A stretch of 64,000 nucleotides of DNA from UBA6522 sp965205045. GTDB lineage: Bacteria > Pseudomonadota > Gammaproteobacteria > Steroidobacterales > Rariloculaceae. Each line of letters opens with the position of its first letter. The first letter of the stretch is position 1. The stretch covers positions 5,394,001-5,458,000 of the forward strand of contig OZ242031.1 of the NCBI GenBank assembly GCA_965205045.1, read 5' to 3'. The notes under the pieces were generated by a model that did not search any database, had not been told where the DNA came from, and worked only from the letters and a program-made list of their open reading frames with translations. This document shows, in pieces, positions 9,045 to 18,973 of the stretch. The translations under genes were made by a program, and so were the position numbers.

Positions 9045-10207
9045 TGATACCGATCAAGTACAACGTCAGGAGCCTGTTCGTGCGCAAGGCGAATTCGCTG
9101 ATGACCATCGTCTCCATCGCCTTAGTCGTGCTGGTCTACGTGGGCGTGCTCGCCCTGGGCGCCGGACTGCGGGTGGCGTTCACCGCCAGTGGCGACAACT
9201 CCACGGTCATCGTGCTGCGCGACGGCTCAAATTCGGAAATGGAGAGCTACTTCCCCACGGAAACCCACCGGATTCTCGCCTCGATGCCCGGGGTTGCGCG
9301 CGGCGCCGACGGCGAACCGCTGGCTTCCGGGGAAACCATGACGCTGCAGATTCTCGAGCGCCCGGACGGCACCGAAACCAATGCGGTACTGCGCGGCGTG
9401 GAAGACGACGCATTTGCACTACGCCCCTATATCCGGATCACGGAGGGTCGGCGATTCGTGCCCGGGCAAACCGAAATCATCGTCGGCGACCAGCTCGAAG
9501 GAGAGGCGGGCGGCCTGGAACTCGGCAGCACGATCGATCTCGGGCGGTTTACCTTCACCGTGGCCGGCATCTTCGATTCCGGCGGCTCCAGTTACGGATC
9601 GGAAATCTGGGGCAACGTGCAGGAATTCGGCGATTCGTTCCGGCGCCAGAACTACTACTCCTCCACGCGGCTTGTGGCGGAATCCCCGGCACAGGTCGAC
9701 GCCCTGATCGCGGAGATCGAAAGCTCCCAGCAGATCACCGTGGCCGCGCGGGACGAGCCGGGCTATTTCGAAGCGCAGAGCAACGCTTCCAGTGGCGTGT
9801 TCCTGATGTTGGGGAACCTGATCGCCGTGATGATGGGTTTCGGTGCCTGTTTCGCGGCCGCGAACACGATGTACGCCCAGGTCGCCGCACGCAGCAAGGA
9901 AATCGCCACCCTGCGCGTGCTGGGTTTCCGGCGGCGCACGATCCTGGGCGTTTTCGTGCTGGAAGCCGCTGTGCTCGGGCTCGCCGCGGGAGCGCTGGGC
10001 GCATTGCTCGCGCTGCCACTCAACAACGTATCGGCGGGCACCACCAACTTCATGACGTTCAGCGAGGTGCGCTTCGTGCTGCGAACCACGCCTGACGTGC
10101 TCGGCGCGGGCGTACTCGTGGCCACGCTGACGGCAGTAATCGGCGGGTTCTTCCCCGCCCTGTCGGCGTCAAGGGCGCCGATCACAACGCTGTTGAGGGA
10201 GGGCTGA
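9044..10207 (+). CDS. FtsX/MacB-type ABC permease, second subunit
   Basis: The 387-residue protein starts at ATG 9044, overlapping the previous stop. It has the same topology as its neighbour: an N-terminal helix, a periplasmic domain with GETMTLQILERPDG, and three C-terminal helices with the FtsX loop (AARSKEIATLRVLGFRRR). The two permeases are diverged paralogues. It is the last gene of the terC operon; 10208-10320 holds no further gene. Confidence 0.9.
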   Translation: MIPIKYNVRSLFVRKANSLMTIVSIALVVLVYVGVLALGAGLRVAFTASGDNSTVIVLRDGSNSEMESYFPTETHRILASMPGVARGADGEPLASGETMTLQILERPDGTETNAVLRGVEDDAFALRPYIRITEGRRFVPGQTEIIVGDQLEGEAGGLELGSTIDLGRFTFTVAGIFDSGGSSYGSEIWGNVQEFGDSFRRQNYYSSTRLVAESPAQVDALIAEIESSQQITVAARDEPGYFEAQSNASSGVFLMLGNLIAVMMGFGACFAAANTMYAQVAARSKEIATLRVLGFRRRTILGVFVLEAAVLGLAAGALGALLALPLNNVSAGTTNFMTFSEVRFVLRTTPDVLGAGVLVATLTAVIGGFFPALSASRAPITTLLREG

Positions 10208-10320
10208 CCCACGCTTCTCATCGCAGAGGCGCAGCAAGGGCAGTTTCCCTGCCATTGCGCATGGCGCGTGCAATAGAATTGGAATCGATACTTGATTGCA
10301 GGGATTCAGGGGGAAGATCG

Positions 10321-12879
10321 ATGCAACAATTCAATAGCCATCCGTGGATGTGCCGAGTGGTTTCGTCGCTCGGCTGGATCGCGGCTGTCGCCACTACCAC
10401 CGTTTTCGGACAGGAACAGGCGGCGGTCGACCAGGCAAACGCCAGGGGAATCGAGGAAATCGTCGTTCTCGGCAGCCGCGCCCGCGTGGAAACGCTGGCC
10501 AATGAGCTGCCGGTGGGCGTGGATTCGTTTCAGGGAGCCGACGTGTTGCGGTCCGGGGAGGCGGACCTGGGCGCCGCGCTGACGAAACTGGCGCCATCGC
10601 TAAATTATTCCCGCCAGGCCGTTGGTGACGGCGCCCTGCTGCGGGCGGCCACGCTGCGGGGCCTGAGCCCGGATCAGACGCTGGTCCTCATCAACGGCAA
10701 GCGGCGGCACAACATGGCCTGGCTGCGGGTGCTCGACGGCGTCATCGGTTACGGCACCGGCGGCACGGATCTCGGCGCCATACCGTCAACCGCCCTGGCC
10801 CGCGTAGAGGTATTGCGCGACGGGGCGGCCGCACAATACGGCTCGGATGCCATTGCCGGCGTCATCAATCTCGAATTGCGGGATCGCGCCGATGGCGGTG
10901 AGTTCACCGTTCAGGGCGGTACGGGCGACGGCAACGGATCGCGGGTTGGCGCTGCGTTCAACGGCGGCGTCCCGCTGGGAGATGAAGGGTTCCTCAACGT
11001 CACGGCGGAGTGGTACAAGGAAGAACCGCTGAATCGCAACGGCGGCAACGGCGGCCTGGACCCGAACTTTCAGGACCGGCTGATCACGCACAGTTCGCCG
11101 CTGAACGACAGCGCGTTCCTTTTCCTCAATGCAGAACTGCCCATCGGCGACGATTCCGAAGTGTACGGGTTCGGCGGCCTTTCCCGCCGCGAGGGACTCG
11201 CCAGCGGCGCCTACCGGTTCCGATACAACTACTGGGAGGGTCTTCGGTCCGGCAACGACACTTGGGACTTCGTCGTGCCGAACTTCATCAACTTCCACGA
11301 GCGCAACACGCACCCGGTCTATCCGAACGGCTTTCTCCCCTACGAGGAGTCGCGCATCGACGACATCTCCGGCGTGGTCGGCTGGCGCGGGACGGTTTCG
11401 GACTGGGACCTTGACCTGAGCGGCGCCTACGGGCGCAACGAATACGGTTTCGGTGTGAGCGACACGATCAATGCATCCGTCGGCGCTCACTATCTCGATC
11501 GCAATCCGGGCGCGAGTATCGCCGACATCATCGCCAATGCGGGCCCGATGAGCGGCAACAGCGGAGGGATCGAGTTCGATCAACTGACACTCAATCTGGA
11601 TGTGCGCCGTACCTTTGCCGACAGCGCACTGAGCGCGCTGGCCGCGGGATTTGAGCATCGTGTGGAAAACTACGGGCAAACCGCGGGTGACGAAGCCTCA
11701 TGGTCATGTGGTCTGCCCCACGCCGAAGACTACGGAGGATTCGCCGTCGGACCCGATGGCACGCCCCTGGCAGGTATCGTCGCCGCCTGCGGATTCCAGG
11801 GCTATCCGGGCTACAGCCCGCAGAATGCCCGACTGAGCGACGACAGCCGCAACAACAGCGGCGCCTACGTTGAACTTGAGTTTCAACCTGCGGATTCGTT
11901 CGCCGTCGCGGCCGCTCTGCGTTCCGAAAGCTACAGCGATGCAGGTTCGCAGACCACGGGCAAGCTGGCCGGACGGTTGGAGCTCGGAGGCGGGTTTGCG
12001 CTGCGAGGGGCCGTTTCCACGGGCTTCAGGGCGCCCAGCCTTTCACAGCGGCGCTTCAATTCGATCCTCTTTGTCGGCAGCGAAACCGGGCTGACGACGG
12101 TATTTGCCGTGAACGAGGGTCATGAGGTTGCCCGTGCATTCGGCGTGGACTCCCTGGCACACGAGACCTCTCGCAACGTGAGCGCCGGGTTGGTACTGAC
12201 GCTGGACGAATTCGATATGAGCATCGACATGTACAGAACGAATGTTGAAGACCGTGTTGTCCGGTCCGCCGGGATCGGCTGCGCGGGCATCCCGGCCTGC
12301 GATGCCATCCGGGTGGGTACGGCGGCATTCTTCTTCAACGGCGTGGACACCGAGACACAGGGCGCCGACCTTACGGTCCGCTGGGGAACACCCCTTGGCG
12401 CCAGCCACCTGTTGCTGTCCGCCAATGCCAACGTCAACGAAACCGGCATCGTGGACCGCAAGACACCGGCCGGTGCGCCGGGCCACCTGGAATTTTCCGA
12501 CTATTTCGGCGGATGGACGGCAGATCTTCTCGAAAACGGCCAGCCCGAACGGCCAGCCAACTTCACCGCGGACTGGGAGCATGACCGATACGGCGGGCTG
12601 GTGCGCCTGAACCACTATGGCGCCACGACTCAGCACCCGCTGGATACGGGCATGATTCGTATCGAGGCCGCCACTGTCGTCGACGTGGAGGCCCGATTCC
12701 AGCTAGGCTCCGTGCGCGGCGCCCTTGGCATCAACAACGTTGCCGACAAACTGCCGACCGAACTGCCCAAGACCCACCTGTCGAACGTTTTGTGGGGCAT
12801 ACGCTACCCGACGGAAACACCCTTCGGGTTGTTCGGCCGGTTCGCGTACCTGCGCCTGACCGTGGACGTTTCCCGTTAA
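10321..12879 (+). CDS. TonB-dependent outer-membrane receptor
   Basis: This 852-residue receptor starts at ATG 10321, chosen because GGGGGAAG lies just upstream and a signal peptide follows, cleaved near VFGQEQ. The frame also extends 22 codons upstream without an SD. The mature protein carries GIEEIVVLGSRARVE, then a plug with LRGLSPDQTLVLINGKRRH, VEVLRDGAAAQYGSDAIAG and VINLE. The barrel is cysteine-containing (SWSCGLPHAEDYGG; GIGCAGIPACDAI), which is common in receptors of this size class. The C-terminus is LRLTVDVSR rather than an aromatic residue. No transport partners flank it; substrate unknown. Confidence 0.93.
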   Translation: MQQFNSHPWMCRVVSSLGWIAAVATTTVFGQEQAAVDQANARGIEEIVVLGSRARVETLANELPVGVDSFQGADVLRSGEADLGAALTKLAPSLNYSRQAVGDGALLRAATLRGLSPDQTLVLINGKRRHNMAWLRVLDGVIGYGTGGTDLGAIPSTALARVEVLRDGAAAQYGSDAIAGVINLELRDRADGGEFTVQGGTGDGNGSRVGAAFNGGVPLGDEGFLNVTAEWYKEEPLNRNGGNGGLDPNFQDRLITHSSPLNDSAFLFLNAELPIGDDSEVYGFGGLSRREGLASGAYRFRYNYWEGLRSGNDTWDFVVPNFINFHERNTHPVYPNGFLPYEESRIDDISGVVGWRGTVSDWDLDLSGAYGRNEYGFGVSDTINASVGAHYLDRNPGASIADIIANAGPMSGNSGGIEFDQLTLNLDVRRTFADSALSALAAGFEHRVENYGQTAGDEASWSCGLPHAEDYGGFAVGPDGTPLAGIVAACGFQGYPGYSPQNARLSDDSRNNSGAYVELEFQPADSFAVAAALRSESYSDAGSQTTGKLAGRLELGGGFALRGAVSTGFRAPSLSQRRFNSILFVGSETGLTTVFAVNEGHEVARAFGVDSLAHETSRNVSAGLVLTLDEFDMSIDMYRTNVEDRVVRSAGIGCAGIPACDAIRVGTAAFFFNGVDTETQGADLTVRWGTPLGASHLLLSANANVNETGIVDRKTPAGAPGHLEFSDYFGGWTADLLENGQPERPANFTADWEHDRYGGLVRLNHYGATTQHPLDTGMIRIEAATVVDVEARFQLGSVRGALGINNVADKLPTELPKTHLSNVLWGIRYPTETPFGLFGRFAYLRLTVDVSR

Positions 12880-12931
12880 CGCAATCTGCTCAAAAGATGG
12901 TCAGCAATTTTCTCCACGTGATGTTACAATG

Positions 12932-12964
12932 GTTGCGCCGCAAAGAATGTTGCGTCGGCGCAAC
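12932..12964. repeat. Nine-base inverted repeat in the receptor-dctP gap
   Basis: GTTGCGCCG at 12932-12940 pairs with CGGCGCAAC at 12956-12964 across 15 bases. There is no T-run after it, so it is not a terminator. It could be an operator or the first stem of a transcribed leader. Further on, GTCCAATCGGCATT occurs twice, starting near 13066 and 13099. Confidence 0.5.
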
Positions 12965-13021
12965 GGGCAGCAACAGTTTCGGGGAGTAACGTCGACTCGC
13001 CTTGGCACTGCCGGGAAATTC

Positions 13022-13051
13022 GGGGCGCATAACGGGCGCCCCCTTTCTTTT
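13022..13051 (+). terminator. Rho-independent terminator downstream of the TonB receptor
   Basis: GGGGCGC (13022-13028), a seven-base loop and GCGCCCC (13036-13042) are followed by CTTTCTTTT. It lies 140 bases after the receptor stop, so it ends either the receptor mRNA or a short transcript that begins in the gap. Confidence 0.75.
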
Positions 13052-13130
13052 GTCCCATTGACGTTTGTCCAATCGGCATTTGTTCATTTGACTCAGTCCA
13101 ATCGGCATTGGCATCGGTTAAGATGAGTGG

Positions 13131-14174
13131 ATGATCAGAATACTCCCAGCGATCCTTCTGACTCTCGCATCCGTCGCCACGCCTGTCTGCGCTCAGGAAG
13201 TCCGTCTGAAGGCACACCACATGTTGCCGCCCGTGGCGCCCGGCCACGCCATGATGCTGGCGCCGTGGGTGGAAAAGGTCGAAGCGGATTCCGGCGGGCG
13301 CCTGCAGATCGACATCTACCCCTCCATGCACCTGGGCGGGCAGGCGCCTGCGCTGATCGATCAGGCCTTTGACGGGATCGTCGACATAGTCTGGACGCTG
13401 CCGGGTTATACGCCGGGCCGGTTTCCGCGAATCGAAGTCTTCGAGCTTCCCTTTCTGGCCGCGCATCCGGTGGTAATGAATTATGCTATTCAGGATTTCA
13501 TCGACAATCATCCCGAGGAGTTCCAAGGCTACAAACTGATCTCCCTCTTCGTTCATGCCGGGCAGCTCATTCACTCCAAGGATCCGATCCGCACCACCGC
13601 CGAACTGGCCGGCCGGAAGTACCGGATCCCAACGCGCGTTGCCGGGTGGATGGTCGAGTCATGGGGCGCAACGGCCATCGGCACCACGGTTCAGAAAATT
13701 CCCGAGATGCTCTCCAGGGGTATCGTCGACGCAACCCTGATTCCATACGAGGCCTCGTTCGGCCTCAAGGTGCACGACCTCGTCGACTACAACATTCTCC
13801 TCGACGATGAGACCTGGCCGCGATTCAACGCCCAGGTGCTCATGGTCACCATGAACCAGGGCGCCTACGACAGCCTTCCGGCGGACCTGCAATCCGTGAT
13901 CGACGCCAATTCCGGGCGCAACGTCGCCAAGTGGATGGGGGAGAGCTGGATGGCCATGGAAGTCGCCGGCGAACAAGCCGCTGAAGCCTCAGGCGAGTTC
14001 ATCCACCTTCCTCCGGAAGAAGTCGAACTGCTCCGGCAGAAGAGCCAGCGGCAGGTGGCCGAACGGTGGATTTCGGTGGTTGCCCGCGACGGTATCGACG
14101 GCCGGGCCCTGGTGGAGGAAGCCACTTCGCTGCTGGAGCATTACGGCCGGCTTTACGCCGCCGGAAAGCTGTAG
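13131..14174 (+). CDS. TRAP-type substrate-binding protein, DctP family
   Basis: This 347-residue periplasmic binding protein has a signal peptide (MIRILPAILLTLASVATPVC, then AQ). The DctP fold is shown by VRLKAHHMLPP at the mature start, the mid-domain AGRKYRIPTRVAGWMVESWG with its substrate-binding arginine, and a helical C-terminus. No DctQ or DctM membrane subunits lie next to it, so it either pairs with a distant transporter or is an orphan receptor. Organic acids are the usual ligands. Confidence 0.9.
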   Translation: MIRILPAILLTLASVATPVCAQEVRLKAHHMLPPVAPGHAMMLAPWVEKVEADSGGRLQIDIYPSMHLGGQAPALIDQAFDGIVDIVWTLPGYTPGRFPRIEVFELPFLAAHPVVMNYAIQDFIDNHPEEFQGYKLISLFVHAGQLIHSKDPIRTTAELAGRKYRIPTRVAGWMVESWGATAIGTTVQKIPEMLSRGIVDATLIPYEASFGLKVHDLVDYNILLDDETWPRFNAQVLMVTMNQGAYDSLPADLQSVIDANSGRNVAKWMGESWMAMEVAGEQAAEASGEFIHLPPEEVELLRQKSQRQVAERWISVVARDGIDGRALVEEATSLLEHYGRLYAAGKL

Positions 14175-14274
14175 CAGCGTTGCACCGCCGCGAAGTGCCG
14201 CGGCCGCGGCCGGCCGCGTGACCTTCCCGCGTACACGAGCGAGTCGCTTCGTTGTTGGTTACTATTGAGCCGAC

Positions 14275-15900
14275 GTGAAATACGACATCGAGACGTTCAG
14301 GGGCGATCTCTTCGGCGGACTCACTTCCGCCGTGGTGGCGCTGCCGGTGGCGCTGGCCTTCGGCATCGCGTCCGGCCTCGGCGCGGCTGCCGGATTGTAC
14401 GGCGCCATTGCGGTGGGTTTCTTCGCTTCGGCATTCGGCGGAACGAAATCCCAGATATCCGGCCCTACCCCATCGATGACCGTTGCCATGGCGGTCATTG
14501 TCACCACCCATGCCAGCACACTGACCGAAGCCCTGACCGTCGTGGTCATGGGCGGATTGCTCCAGGTGCTGCTGGGCGTATTCAGGGTCGGACGCTTTGT
14601 CGCGTATACGCCCCATGTAGTGATATCCGGGTTCATGTCCGGCATCGGCATCATCATCATGCTGATCCAGGTCCTGCCGTTCCTCGGCGCACCCACCTCT
14701 CCGGAAGGGCCCATGGGAGCCCTCCGGGATCTTCCGGCGGCGCTCGGCGACATCAATACAAGCGCTCTGGTCATCGCCCTTGCAACGCTTGCCATCGGGG
14801 TCTTCTGGCCCTTGCGGATGGCCCGGCTGGTGCCTGCGCCGATCGTGGGCCTGATTGCGGGCACATTGCTGGGCATGCTGTGGCTGACCGATGCGCCGGT
14901 CATCGGGCAGATTCCGGCGGGACTGCCGCATCTGCAGATCGAATGGCCGACTGCCGCTTTTCTGGTCACCGCCATCGAGCCGGCCATCATCCTCGCCCTG
15001 CTGGGATCGGTGGACAGCCTGCTCACGTCCCTGATCGCAGACTCCCTGACCGGTACCCGTCACAAACCGGATCGCGAACTGATCGGCCAGGGCCTCGGCA
15101 ACATGGTCGCGGGACTGTTCGGCGGACTACCCGGCGCCGGCGCCACCATGGGAACCGTGACCAACATACGCGCCGGCGGATCGACCCAGGTATCCGGCAT
15201 TGTGCGGGCGATCCTCCTGCTGGCCCTGCTGCTCGGACTCGGGAGATTCGTCGAGCCGATTCCGCACGCAGCCCTCGCGGGCATCCTGATGAAGATCGGC
15301 TGGGACGTCATCGACTGGCGCCTCCTGCGCCGTATCCATCGCATCCAGCGTCATCATCTGTTCGTCATGCTGATGACCCTGAGCCTTACGGTATTCGTAG
15401 ACCTGGTCACCGCGGTCGCCATCGGCCTGATCGCCGCCGGGATGGCCCATGCACGCCAACTGGAAGGCCTGGAACTGGACAGTGTGGTTTCGGTGCCGTT
15501 GCTGGACCAGACGTTCTTCGCAGGCGATGCGCGCATGGCCAATGTGGACCCGCTCTCGGCCCGCGTCGGCCTGGTGGCGCTGCGGGGCAGCTTCACGGTG
15601 GCCTCGTCCCACAAGCTGGTTGCAGTCATCAGCGCCGATATCCGTGACCACGAGGTGGTCATCTTCGACTTCTCCGGCGCCACGCATCTGGATGACAGCG
15701 CCGCCATCGTGATCGAGCAACTCATCGATGTGGCAACAAAGGCCGATACCGAAATCATCGTCATGGGCCTGTCCGGCGCCGTCGGCGATACGCTCGATAC
15801 GCTCAACATTCTGCGGCGCGTACCCGGGGACCGCATCGTGGCAACCCTGGACGATTCCCGTGACATCGCCGCGGGCCTCCTCCAGAACCAGGCCGGTTGA
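14275..15900 (+). CDS. SulP/SLC26-family anion transporter with STAS domain
   Basis: The 541-residue protein starts at GTG 14275. The membrane part (residues ~10-400) carries the SulP signatures GLYGAIAVGFFASAFGG and ISGPTPSMTVAMAV, and an antiporter core with LLGSVDSLLTSLIADSLTG. Residues ~430-541 are a STAS domain (VVIFDFSGATHLDDSAAIVI, containing the DDSA phosphorylation-like motif). Sulfate or bicarbonate are the usual substrates. A 100-bp GC-rich gap separates it from dctP and there is no sign of coupling. Confidence 0.92.
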   Translation: MKYDIETFRGDLFGGLTSAVVALPVALAFGIASGLGAAAGLYGAIAVGFFASAFGGTKSQISGPTPSMTVAMAVIVTTHASTLTEALTVVVMGGLLQVLLGVFRVGRFVAYTPHVVISGFMSGIGIIIMLIQVLPFLGAPTSPEGPMGALRDLPAALGDINTSALVIALATLAIGVFWPLRMARLVPAPIVGLIAGTLLGMLWLTDAPVIGQIPAGLPHLQIEWPTAAFLVTAIEPAIILALLGSVDSLLTSLIADSLTGTRHKPDRELIGQGLGNMVAGLFGGLPGAGATMGTVTNIRAGGSTQVSGIVRAILLLALLLGLGRFVEPIPHAALAGILMKIGWDVIDWRLLRRIHRIQRHHLFVMLMTLSLTVFVDLVTAVAIGLIAAGMAHARQLEGLELDSVVSVPLLDQTFFAGDARMANVDPLSARVGLVALRGSFTVASSHKLVAVISADIRDHEVVIFDFSGATHLDDSAAIVIEQLIDVATKADTEIIVMGLSGAVGDTLDTLNILRRVPGDRIVATLDDSRDIAAGLLQNQAG

Positions 15901-16207
15901 TGACGGCCTCACGCTGATCTGCTGATGGCATCGCGTCGCTAAACAAGAACGCTAGGCACGACAACGCGCCTTCTCCGAACCACCAGAAAAAAATGTACTC
16001 AATATACAGACAGCCAATGGCAACGTCAGCGGCGGGTAACGCCGCAAACCGTCGAGGTCAAGAAAGCAAACAGCCTGAACGCATTAGCGGTAATTGCTGA
16101 TTGAACAAACTGATGTGTATACTATCGGTAGACTGTGTGCTAGCGTTCTATCCAACTACCATGTAATATCAATTGGATAGGACACCAGTTTTCGAATTTA
16201 CATTAAG
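15901..16207. other. Intergenic stretch at the edge of an A+T-rich island
   Basis: There is no gene here. Base composition drops from about 15,930 onward, with runs such as gaaaaaaatgtactcaata, and stays low through the Sel1-like gene. This marks the border of acquired or decaying DNA. A possible promoter lies near 16125-16155, but it is not convincing. Confidence 0.5.
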
Positions 16208-16714
16208 ATGCTACATAGAGAATCACAAACAGCCCTTCGTATCGTTCTAATAGCGTCGATTCCTAGTATAATCATTGTCTCTTGTGTGCTCGTGTTCCGC
16301 CTTCTTGCGGCACACAAGACGAATATCCCGACGCAACCAGTCTCCCAGATAGAATCAGCGGTTCCGGAAACTCTTGAGTCGAGTCTCGATACTGATCAAG
16401 AGGAATCGCAGCTTGATACACAGTCCCAGACGCTTCATGCCGTCATCCCGGGCGCGAATTGGACCGTCGATGAATTGAACGCGATCAACGATGTGAGCGA
16501 AGAACTTTTTGAGGGGAATGCCGAACGAGCAGAGTATCAACAGGCTAACGCCGAATTCGAAAAACTTTTTGTCTTCTCGGATGGCCAATCTCTTACTATC
16601 CAATATGATTATTCAACCGGGATTCCAGAATCCGTTGAAGTTTCTGACGATGGCGTCAGCGGAGGGTTCTTTGGCCGTAAGCGGGCAAACTGGACCGTTC
16701 TGGACTTTCGCGGC

Positions 16715-18277
16715 CTAGTGAAGTGGGGGATCGCGGGCGCGGTCCAGGTCGGACCGTAGCGGATTGTCGGCGAAAAGCGTCTTCCACACCCTTGGGGTCA
16801 GTTCGACGGCGCGCTTGGCCGGATGCCGGTCGATCCGCTGCAACACGTCGACCAGGTAGATGTAGGGGTTCACGCCCTGCAGCTGGCAGGTCGCGAGCAA
16901 GCTCTGGATCGCCCCGACGCGGCGCGCGCCCAGTTCCGTCCAGGCGAACAGCCAGTTGCGCCGGCCCATCGGGATCGGGCGCAGGCCCCGCTCAAGGTGG
17001 TTCGTGTCGATGGCGACCCCGGGGTCCTCCAGAAACACCCGCAGCCCGGCCTCGCGTTCCGCCGCGTAGGCCAGCGCCTGACCGAACGGGTGGCTCGGCA
17101 GCAGGTCCACCCGCTGGCGTTGTTGTTTGCACCAGTCGAAAAACGCGTCCACCGCCGCGGCGCTGCGCTCGCGCCGCCAGGCCAGCTTCGCCGGGCCGTC
17201 GAGCTTCTTCTTGCGTATCTTCTTCTCGTGCCGGTACAGCGCGCCGATCAGCGACAACGCCGCGGCCACGCCCTCGGGATCGCTCTGCTTGGCATCCACG
17301 AAATTACGCCGGCAATGACTCCAGCACTGCGCATGCGCGAGGCCGCGGCGCTTCGCGAACGCCTCGTACGCACCGTACCCGTCGCTCAACAGTGTGCCCG
17401 AGAAATCCCCGAGGAACCTCTCCACGTGCTTGTGCGCGCGGCTCGGCGCGTAGTGAAACACCAACTCGTCGTCCTGCCCGTACACCGGCCAGAAGTACGC
17501 CGCGCGCATCTTGCCCGGCCCGCTGCGCCCGGCCTTGATCGAGGTCTCGTCCATGGCCACGACCGCGCCGCTCAAAATGTGCGCGGATTGCGCCGAGACC
17601 AGCGGCCCCAACAGGTCGATGGCCCGTCCGGCCCAGTTCGTCAGACTGCGCCGGCTCACCGCGATCCCGCTGTCGGCCAGGCGCCGGTGCTGGCGGTACA
17701 GCGGCAGGTGATATCGAAACTTGTCCACCAGCAGCCCGGCCAGGAAGCTCACGTCCACCGCCGCGCGCCCCAGCACGTTCGGCGGCGCCGCCGGCGTCAA
17801 CACCTGCCCGGTGTCCCGGCGCTTGACGACCTGGCGCACGTACCTCAGCACCTTGTAGCTGCCCGGCTCCTGGGCCAGCCGGTGCGTGACCTTCTCCCCC
17901 ACGAACTCCCGCTCGGACTCCGGAATCGCCTCGATGGCGGGGTCCGTCACATGGATCGTCTCCACCGGCACCGTCTCGTCGAACCGCAACCCGTGCTCGT
18001 TGACCGCCCCGTCGCGGCGCTTCTTCCGGCGCCGGTAGCGGATCTCTTGCGTGGGCGCCTCCCCGGCCGGTGTCGCCTCGATGCCCAGCGCCGCGAACAG
18101 GCTCGCCTGCTCCGCCTCGTCGAACTCGAGCCGCTTCTCGGACTTCGGCCCGAACAACTGGCGCTGGAACCACTCCAGTTGACGCTTGACCGAGGCCAGT
18201 TGGCCGGTGAGGTCGGCGACGGTCGCGTTCAATCGCGCGTTCTCTTGTTGAAGAACCTCGATCCGGGCGTGGGACAA
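16715..18277 (-). CDS. tnpC: IS66 transposase TnpC
   Basis: The 520-residue DDE transposase has an N-terminal leucine zipper (VLQQENARLNATVADLTGQL), a basic linker, a zinc-finger-like region and the catalytic core: AMDETSIKAG (D), LLSDGYGAYEAF (D) and NHLERGLRPIPMGRRNW (E). The typical IS66 C-terminal domain (VGAIQSLLATCQLQGVNPY) is present. The length is normal for the family and no defect is visible. Confidence 0.95.
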   Translation of the reverse strand: MSHARIEVLQQENARLNATVADLTGQLASVKRQLEWFQRQLFGPKSEKRLEFDEAEQASLFAALGIEATPAGEAPTQEIRYRRRKKRRDGAVNEHGLRFDETVPVETIHVTDPAIEAIPESEREFVGEKVTHRLAQEPGSYKVLRYVRQVVKRRDTGQVLTPAAPPNVLGRAAVDVSFLAGLLVDKFRYHLPLYRQHRRLADSGIAVSRRSLTNWAGRAIDLLGPLVSAQSAHILSGAVVAMDETSIKAGRSGPGKMRAAYFWPVYGQDDELVFHYAPSRAHKHVERFLGDFSGTLLSDGYGAYEAFAKRRGLAHAQCWSHCRRNFVDAKQSDPEGVAAALSLIGALYRHEKKIRKKKLDGPAKLAWRRERSAAAVDAFFDWCKQQRQRVDLLPSHPFGQALAYAAEREAGLRVFLEDPGVAIDTNHLERGLRPIPMGRRNWLFAWTELGARRVGAIQSLLATCQLQGVNPYIYLVDVLQRIDRHPAKRAVELTPRVWKTLFADNPLRSDLDRARDPPLH

Positions 18278-18329
18278 GGGGTTCGCACTCGCCGCCGTTG
18301 AAGCGCCGATTATACCCGCTCCACGCCCG

Positions 18330-18680
18330 TCACGCCGCCATCCGGTAACGCTTGCGCTGGCGCCGGACCACGATGTCCGTCCCCTCCAGCAGCGCCAGCA
18401 GCGCGGTGCGAGTCAACGCCAGGGACCCGCCGCCCCGTGCGCCCAACGCCGCGAACCGCCCTTGCTCCAGGCGCTTGGCCCAGATCCAGTACCCGCCGGC
18501 ATCGAACGCCAGCACCTTCAGCATCGTGCGCCGGCGGTTCACGAACACGTACCACTGCCCGTTCGTGGGATCGCGTCCCAGCTCGTGGCGCACCAGCGCC
18601 GAGAGCCCGTCGAAGGAACGGCGCATGTCGCACGGCGGCGTGTACAGCCAGATGCGGCAATCCCCGCCGAGGTTCAACAC
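18330..18680 (-). CDS. tnpB: IS66 accessory protein TnpB
   Basis: The 116-residue protein starts at GTG 18680, overlapping the tnpA stop. The conserved IS66 Orf2 signature is clear: IWLYTPPCDMRRSFDGLSAL, then GQWYVFVNRRRTMLKVLAFD and YWIWAKRLEQGRF. It is required for transposition in studied IS66 elements; its biochemical role is unsettled. Confidence 0.93.
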   Translation of the reverse strand: MLNLGGDCRIWLYTPPCDMRRSFDGLSALVRHELGRDPTNGQWYVFVNRRRTMLKVLAFDAGGYWIWAKRLEQGRFAALGARGGGSLALTRTALLALLEGTDIVVRRQRKRYRMAA

Positions 18681-18973
18681 CGCGGCGGGCGACGCAACCG
18701 CAATACCACCCCCTCGCCCAGGTCCAGCTCCGCCTCCCACGCCGGCAATGCCGTCGGCGAATCGGCCAACTCCACGAACCGTCCCGCGCCGTTCGCCCCG
18801 CTGCCCGCTTCGGAGCGCCGCAGCTTGCGCCGCCACAACGAAAACGTGCTCGGCGCCAAGTCCTCCGCCGTGCAAAACTGCTTGCGCGTCTGGCCGCTAC
18901 GCTCGAACCGCGACACGATCGTCCGCCACTCCTCCGCCGAGCGGCGCACCGTCATCCGTTTGCCCTCGCTCAT
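18674..18973 (-). CDS. tnpA: IS66 accessory protein TnpA
   Basis: This 99-residue helix-turn-helix protein has the motif WRTIVSRFERSGQTRKQFC then STFSLWRRKLRR. The start is set at ATG 18973 because AGGAGG lies about eight bases upstream; an ATG at 18994 is also possible. It overlaps tnpB by seven bases. Confidence 0.88.
   Translation of the reverse strand: MSEGKRMTVRRSAEEWRTIVSRFERSGQTRKQFCTAEDLAPSTFSLWRRKLRRSEAGSGANGAGRFVELADSPTALPAWEAELDLGEGVVLRLRRPPRC

Noticed and set aside
16823..18301. 492-codon plus-strand frame in the IS66 element
   Set aside because: Shadow of tnpC.
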